In this document: piece by piece, positions 59,498 through 64,000 of the stretch
How positions within the stretch are numbered: the stretch's first letter is position 1
Layout of the letters: every line of letters starts with the position of its first letter
NCBI RefSeq assembly: GCF_002483315.1
Contig: NZ_DLHR01000020.1
Coordinates: forward strand, 62,001-126,000
DNA: 64,000 nucleotides
Direction: 5' to 3'
Origin: Flavobacterium sp. UBA7663
GTDB taxonomy: Bacteria; Bacteroidota; Bacteroidia; Flavobacteriales; Flavobacteriaceae
Notes under the pieces: generated by a model
Told to the model about the DNA's origin: nothing
What the model saw: only the letters and a program-made list of their open reading frames with translations
Databases searched by the model: none
Translations under genes and position numbers: made by a program

Positions 59498-61948
59498 TTA
59501 TGGTCTTCCCATAAAATCTCCTTCTCCACCATTGTCTTCTCTACGAGGCTGTCTGTCTCTTTCGTTTTTCTGTTTGTTAAAACGGTAAGTAAAAGTTAAC
59601 ATAACTTGTCTTTCTCTCCATTGCATTTCGCTATATGAGCTAACTACGTTTGGAATTTCAGTTTCCATAATTCTTTTTCTTGAATTGAAAACGTCACTTA
59701 TATTTAAAGAAATACTTGCTTTATCTTTTAAGAAGTCTTTGCTAAATGCTAAGTTCATAGAAGCTACACCTAACGATTTACCTTGTGCATTTGTTTGTGG
59801 TGCATTGTAAGTTCCATTAGTTTGCCAATCAATTTTGTATGGTAATGTAATTTTTGAAGAAATTCTTGCAAACCAAGTCAAAGCAACGTTGTCAAAGTTT
59901 TGTGTAATGGTATTGCCTAAATAATCAACATAAGAGTAATCTCCTTGAGTTTCATTTCTAAACGCATTGAAGTTTCCGTTTAATCTCCACCATTTGTATG
60001 GCGTATAATTTAAGTTAAATTCAAAACCTGCTCTATATTCTTTAGCTAAGTTGATAGGTGTACTTAAAATTACTGGAACTCCATCTACAAATAATCCAGA
60101 TTCTTTTCTAATAAATTGAAAAGCATCATTGGTTATATTTACGTAAGCCGAAGTATTGAACGTTAATTTATTCCATTTTTTCAAATAACCTAAATCGATA
60201 GCATCTGTTAATGATGGGTCAATATCTGGGTTACCTTGGAAGATATTAATATTACTAGATAAAGATGATACAGGGTTTAAGAAACGACCTCTAGGACGAT
60301 TAATTCTTTTACTATAACTTAAACTTACCGAACTTGACTCTGAAAACTCATAGTTTACTGTAGCCGATGGAAATAAGTTATTGTATTTTTTTGTGTTGTA
60401 ATTATCATCTAGTAACGAATTTACTTCGATGTGACTATCTTCGAAACGTAATCCTAAAAAGTAAGAGAATTTATTGATTTTAGAACCATATTGCGTGTAC
60501 AAAGCATTTACATTTTCAACATATTCTAAAGTACTAGAAAAATTAGAATCAGGTGAAACTACAAAACCAGTTAAGTTCTTTTGAAAACTTCCTCTATAAC
60601 CTGCCTCAAAACGACCACTTTTTCCAATTGGTAATACGTAATCAGTTTGGATTAAATTTCTTTGTTGTTTTTGAGCATTTGAAGTTTCTTGTAATTCTAA
60701 TGAGGAAGGATCACCAAGAAATTGGTCAGTAATTAGAGCAAATTCGTTTTCTCTGTTTTGAGATGTAGCAAAATCAACTGTTAATTTGTGATCTTCTTTT
60801 TTGAATTTTTTTGTAAAGTTTGATGAATATTCAATACTAAATTCATCACTTTTTTGATCGTTTAAACGATTTCTAACATCAGTTGGATTGTTAGATGCGT
60901 CAAAATAATTGAAGAAAACATTATCTGGGTTTTTTCCATTATTTTCTCTAAATGTTAATGCATTTGTCCAAGTTAAAGATTTAGACAAGTTTAAGTCAAT
61001 ACCAAAGTTAGCATTGTATCCTTCACTTTCTCTATCGTTAGTTCTTCTTTCTTCAATAAAACTTCTTGTTGAACCATCTGGATTAAAATACTCAGCATCA
61101 ACCATTGAGTTTCCTGGATTGTTTCTGTAATTATATCCGAAGTTAGAGAATAAGTTGTAGCTATCACTTTTCTTATTCAAATTAATGCTTGTTCCGTAAG
61201 TTTCAGGATCACCTACGTTTACCATAACAGAACCATTAACACCATTAGCTTTTCCTTTTCTTAGAACAATATTAATAATACCACCACCACCTTCAGCATC
61301 ATAACGCGCCGATGGATTGGTTATAATTTCTACTTTTTCAACAGATTCTGCTGGTAATAATTTTAAGGCATCTGCAATATTAATTCCAGCTAAACCAGAA
61401 GGTTTTCCATCAATTAAAATTTTTACACTTTCATTTCCTCTTAAAGCTACTGTTCCTTCTGCATCAACGGTAACAGATGGTACGTTATCTAAAACATCAC
61501 TAACTGTTCCACCCTTAACCATCATATCTTTACCTACGTTGTAAACGCGTTTATCTAATTTTATTTCTACGGTAGATTTTTCAGCAATAATATCTACTTC
61601 ATTTAATTGAGCCACATCTGCTTCCATTTGAATAGTACCTAAATTTACGTCAGCTGTGAATTCTTTTTGCGGAATAGCTATATTTTTGAACGAAATAAAT
61701 TCAGCTCTCACGTTGTAATTCCCTGAAGTAACTTCAAACTTAAAATTTCCATTTTCATCAGTTATTCCTCCTGAAAGTTGTTTGGTAATGGCATTTTCAA
61801 AAACAATGGTAGCATATTCTAAAGGAAGATTAGTTCCTTTTTCAATTACTTTACCAGAAATGGTAACTTTTTTTGCATCTGGGCGTTGTGCAAATGTCGT
61901 TAAACTTAAGAATAGCGATAGTGTAGCAATAATAATTTTCTTGTTCAT
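59498..61948 (-). CDS. Outer-membrane beta-barrel receptor (TonB-dependent-receptor-like)
   Basis: The 816-residue protein has a signal peptide (MNKKIIIATLSLFLSLTTFAQ), a carboxypeptidase-regulatory-like domain (SGKVIEKGTNLPLEYATIVF, DENGNFKFEV), a plug domain (VSDVLDNVPSVTVDAEGTVALRGNESVKILIDGKPSG; IEIITNPSARYDAEGGGGIINIVLRK) and a C-terminal beta-barrel (OMP_b-brl_3-type). Barrel strands are rich in aromatic and Asn residues. It probably imports a siderophore or another compound; it is not linked to a SusD gene, so glycan use is less likely. It is a single leftward gene. Confidence 0.9.
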   Translation of the reverse strand: MNKKIIIATLSLFLSLTTFAQRPDAKKVTISGKVIEKGTNLPLEYATIVFENAITKQLSGGITDENGNFKFEVTSGNYNVRAEFISFKNIAIPQKEFTADVNLGTIQMEADVAQLNEVDIIAEKSTVEIKLDKRVYNVGKDMMVKGGTVSDVLDNVPSVTVDAEGTVALRGNESVKILIDGKPSGLAGINIADALKLLPAESVEKVEIITNPSARYDAEGGGGIINIVLRKGKANGVNGSVMVNVGDPETYGTSINLNKKSDSYNLFSNFGYNYRNNPGNSMVDAEYFNPDGSTRSFIEERRTNDRESEGYNANFGIDLNLSKSLTWTNALTFRENNGKNPDNVFFNYFDASNNPTDVRNRLNDQKSDEFSIEYSSNFTKKFKKEDHKLTVDFATSQNRENEFALITDQFLGDPSSLELQETSNAQKQQRNLIQTDYVLPIGKSGRFEAGYRGSFQKNLTGFVVSPDSNFSSTLEYVENVNALYTQYGSKINKFSYFLGLRFEDSHIEVNSLLDDNYNTKKYNNLFPSATVNYEFSESSSVSLSYSKRINRPRGRFLNPVSSLSSNINIFQGNPDIDPSLTDAIDLGYLKKWNKLTFNTSAYVNITNDAFQFIRKESGLFVDGVPVILSTPINLAKEYRAGFEFNLNYTPYKWWRLNGNFNAFRNETQGDYSYVDYLGNTITQNFDNVALTWFARISSKITLPYKIDWQTNGTYNAPQTNAQGKSLGVASMNLAFSKDFLKDKASISLNISDVFNSRKRIMETEIPNVVSSYSEMQWRERQVMLTFTYRFNKQKNERDRQPRREDNGGEGDFMGRP

Positions 61949-61973
61949 AAATATTTTTTTGCAAGTAAGACTG

Positions 61974-61981
61974 CAAAAGTA
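61974..61981 (-). promoter_or_regulatory. Predicted -7 element of the outer-membrane receptor gene
   Basis: On the minus strand the bases read TACTTTTG, an exact TAnnTTTG, 25 bases before the ATG at 61948. Confidence 0.45.
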
Positions 61982-62024
61982 ACTTTTGGTTTAGCCTTAC
62001 TTTCCTAAATCTTTGTTAAAAGTA

Positions 62025-62366
62025 CTAGAGGATTTCGTTAATCTTTTCCTTTGGCCTTGCAATTACTGCTTTGTTTTCATTTACAATGATAGGACGTTCA
62101 ATTAATTTGGGATTTTCTAGCAAGGCTTTAATTATTTCGGAATCGCTTAATTGTTTTCCTTTGAAGTTTTCTATCCAAATACTTTCTTTGGTTCTAACCA
62201 ATTCGATAGGACTTATGTTTAGTTTTTTGATTACTTCTTCTAACTCAATTTTTGTGAAAGGTTCGTCAAGATATTTTCGTATTTCAAATGGTTGGTTTAA
62301 GTTTTCAATTTCGCACAAACCTTCTCTCGATTTTGTACATCTTGGATTATGGTAAATAGTTATCAT
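62025..62366 (-). CDS. ArsC/YfgD-family thioredoxin-fold reductase
   Basis: The 113-residue protein begins MITIYHNPRCTKSREGL, the ArsC motif with one catalytic Cys at residue 10, and has EIRKYLDEP, LVRTKESIWIENFKGK and the Arg in ERPIIVNENKAVIARPKEK, positions that bind arsenate/glutathione in the glutaredoxin-linked ArsC family. No other ars genes are nearby, so it may be a YfgD-like member with a different role. It is divergent from the CPBP protease gene. Confidence 0.85.
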   Translation of the reverse strand: MITIYHNPRCTKSREGLCEIENLNQPFEIRKYLDEPFTKIELEEVIKKLNISPIELVRTKESIWIENFKGKQLSDSEIIKALLENPKLIERPIIVNENKAVIARPKEKINEIL

Positions 62367-62432
62367 ATTTTATTTTTTACAAAGAAATAAAAAATAGTAC
62401 TTTAGTAGCAAACTTAAGAACAGTAAAAAATC

Positions 62433-63359
62433 ATGTACATTGAACAATTAAAAAACAGAAAATATAGTTTAGGTAGTTATATTCCAATTCCGCTTGGATT
62501 TATTTTATTGATGTTTTTCAACTTTATTATGTCTGATGGAGTAGATACTAATGAAGTTATTCAGCAGACTATAAGCATGATAGGAATAAATTTGACTTTC
62601 GTTGTGTTAGTAGGACCACTTGCCTTTGGTTTATTGTTAGTCCTTTTTTGGGTTAAATTTGTTCAAGGGCAAACTTTAACTAGCTTAACCACGTCGAGAG
62701 CCAAAGTAGATTGGAAACGTATTTTTTTCTCATTTTTCTTATGGGGAAGTATCACGACTGCCATGATTTTAGCACTTTATTATACCCAACCCGAAAATTT
62801 TGTTTGGAATTTTAAACCCGAAAAGTTTTTCATTTTTTTAATTCTGGCAATAATTTTAGTACCAATGCAAACAAGTTTTGAGGAATATCTTTTTAGAGCC
62901 CATATGATGCAAGGAATTGGTTTAGCCACTAATAGCAGATTAATCCCTTTGATTGTTACTTCGGTTTTATTTGGTTTAATGCACATTGCAAATCCTGAAG
63001 TGGGAAAAATTGGTTACATCATTATGGTATATTATATAGGAACTGGTTTTTTCTTAGGAATTATGACTTTAATGGATGAAGGATTGGAATTGGCTTTAGG
63101 ATTTCACGCCGCAAATAACTTAGTAGGAGCATTGCTATTAACGGCAGATTGGACCGCTTTTCAAACCAATTCTCTTCTAAAAGATTTATCAGAACCATCA
63201 GCGGGTTTTGATGTTTTAACACCTGTTTTCGTCATATTTCCTATTTTACTTTTTATTTTTTCTAAGATGTACAATTGGAAAAATTGGAAAGAAAAATTGA
63301 CTGGTAAATTAATTGTAACTAATGAAATAGATACTATCACAAATGATTCCACATTATAA
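62433..63359 (+). CDS. CPBP-family intramembrane glutamic protease
   Basis: The 308-residue membrane protein has about eight hydrophobic helices and the CPBP (Rce1-like) motifs: SFEEYLFRAHMMQG with Glu150, Glu151 and Arg155, then FGLMHIANPEVG, and LGFHAANNLVGALL with the conserved His and Asn. Members cleave peptides in the membrane or process prenylated substrates. It overlaps the start of menE by 17 bases; the pair is common in flavobacteria. Confidence 0.88.
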   Translation: MYIEQLKNRKYSLGSYIPIPLGFILLMFFNFIMSDGVDTNEVIQQTISMIGINLTFVVLVGPLAFGLLLVLFWVKFVQGQTLTSLTTSRAKVDWKRIFFSFFLWGSITTAMILALYYTQPENFVWNFKPEKFFIFLILAIILVPMQTSFEEYLFRAHMMQGIGLATNSRLIPLIVTSVLFGLMHIANPEVGKIGYIIMVYYIGTGFFLGIMTLMDEGLELALGFHAANNLVGALLLTADWTAFQTNSLLKDLSEPSAGFDVLTPVFVIFPILLFIFSKMYNWKNWKEKLTGKLIVTNEIDTITNDSTL

Positions 63360-64000
63360 AAACATTCACAATCGTTTTAAAATCAATGGTATTCATTTAG
63401 ATAAAGAAGCGCTTTTTCAATTGGCTTATAGTTCTATTAAAGAAGGAGAGGCTTATGAAAAAGAGTTGGGTGAATTTTTATTAGATTGGTTAGACGATAA
63501 AGAGACCATACAATTAACAACTTCGGGAACTACTGGAGCGCCTAAAATCATTACAATAAAAAAGGAATCAATGGTACATTCTGCAATTGCTACCGGAAAT
63601 TTCTTTGATTTGCATCCTCAAGACAAAGCTTTATTATGCCTGTCAACACGTTATATTGCTGGAAAAATGATGATTGTTCGTGCTATGATGATTGGTTTAG
63701 AGTTAGATATCATAGCGCCAAGTTCTAATTTAGATGAATTTTTATCAGATAAATGTTATGATTTTGTTGCAATTGTACCGCTTCAAGCTGAAAATAGTTT
63801 GGATAAATTAAATCAGTTTAAGAAAATAATTATTGGAGGAGCTAAAGTATCAGACGATTTAGCTTTGAAACTAAGAGATTTAGATGCAAAAATCTATGAA
63901 ACGTATGGAATGACCGAAACCATTACGCATATTGCCGCTAAAAGGGTAGGAGAAACATATTTTAACACTTTAGAACATGTTGCAATTACTGTAGATAATA
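63343..64000 (+). CDS. menE: O-succinylbenzoate--CoA ligase (AMP-binding), truncated by the window end
   Basis: The frame opens at ATG 63343, 17 bases inside the CPBP gene, and runs off the end: 219 codons seen. It has the phosphate-binding loop TTSGTTGAPKIITIKK (A3), a middle region IIIGGAKVSDDLA and the adenylation motif YGMTETITHIAAKR (A5). The short N-terminal part and the form of these motifs fit flavobacterial MenE-type ligases, which activate o-succinylbenzoate with ATP and CoA in menaquinone synthesis. The C-terminal domain is outside the window, so the substrate is not certain. Confidence 0.82.
   Translation, partial: MIPHYKNIHNRFKINGIHLDKEALFQLAYSSIKEGEAYEKELGEFLLDWLDDKETIQLTTSGTTGAPKIITIKKESMVHSAIATGNFFDLHPQDKALLCLSTRYIAGKMMIVRAMMIGLELDIIAPSSNLDEFLSDKCYDFVAIVPLQAENSLDKLNQFKKIIIGGAKVSDDLALKLRDLDAKIYETYGMTETITHIAAKRVGETYFNTLEHVAITVDN

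Overview
The window is an AT-rich, densely packed chromosomal segment from a bacterium of the Bacteroidota, most likely a Flavobacterium or close relative (Flavobacteriaceae). This is inferred from a type IX secretion (type A) C-terminal tail, TonB-type outer-membrane receptors with carboxypeptidase-like N-domains, DUF2911 and CAL67264-type proteins, weak Shine-Dalgarno sites, and promoters of the Bacteroidota form TTTG...TAnnTTTG. I saw no rRNA, tRNA, insertion sequence, prophage or CRISPR array.

Layout. 1-4.3 kb: end of a HAD phosphatase, then a leftward light/DNA-repair operon (SRPBCC protein, SDR, class I CPD photolyase, divergent photolyase/cryptochrome paralogue). 4.4-9.6 kb: DUF2911 protein and a leftward PIG-L deacetylase / 34-residue membrane peptide / sodium:solute symporter unit. 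9.6-13.2 kb: housekeeping genes (MscS-like channel, Maf, UbiA prenyltransferase, KdsC phosphatase, DUF2520). 13.3-18.2 kb: secreted LRR protein and pheT. 18.4-22.5 kb: AldB-type aldehyde dehydrogenase, DUF779 and AraC regulator, with a likely AraC operator, then a lipoprotein hydrolase. 22.5-24.3 kb: a DUF4238 gene broken by an in-frame TGA, and a bestrophin. 24.4-30.1 kb: a tripartite RND efflux operon. 30.2-38.3 kb: recG, M1 peptidase, a small membrane protein, uvrD/pcrA-type helicase and tsaC/sua5. 38.4-44.1 kb: a complete curli (type VIII secretion) operon. 44.4-50.7 kb: OmpA lipoprotein, glycosyltransferase, orphan HsdR_N protein, holA and ettA. 50.8-64 kb: hybrid histidine kinase, DEAD-box helicase, histidine-degradation genes (hutG, hutI), crcB, corA, TonB-type receptor, arsC-like gene, CPBP protease and the start of menE.

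The most distinctive locus is the leftward curli operon csgA-csgB-csgE-csgF-csgG-lipoprotein. Its parts differ from the enterobacterial system. CsgA is 22 uninterrupted 11-residue repeats with a basic block followed by an acidic block. CsgE appears to carry an N-terminal CsgH/CsgC-like (amyloid-inhibitor) domain. CsgG carries an extra C-terminal domain that looks like a small outer-membrane beta-barrel. The operon ends with a putatively surface-exposed lipoprotein (carboxypeptidase-like, FN3-like and propeller domains) that has no counterpart in E. coli. A hairpin after csgA probably sets subunit stoichiometry.

Gene boundaries come from the sequence. Several starts were moved downstream to the methionine that opens the conserved domain. 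Family assignments rest on recognised motifs, not on database searches.
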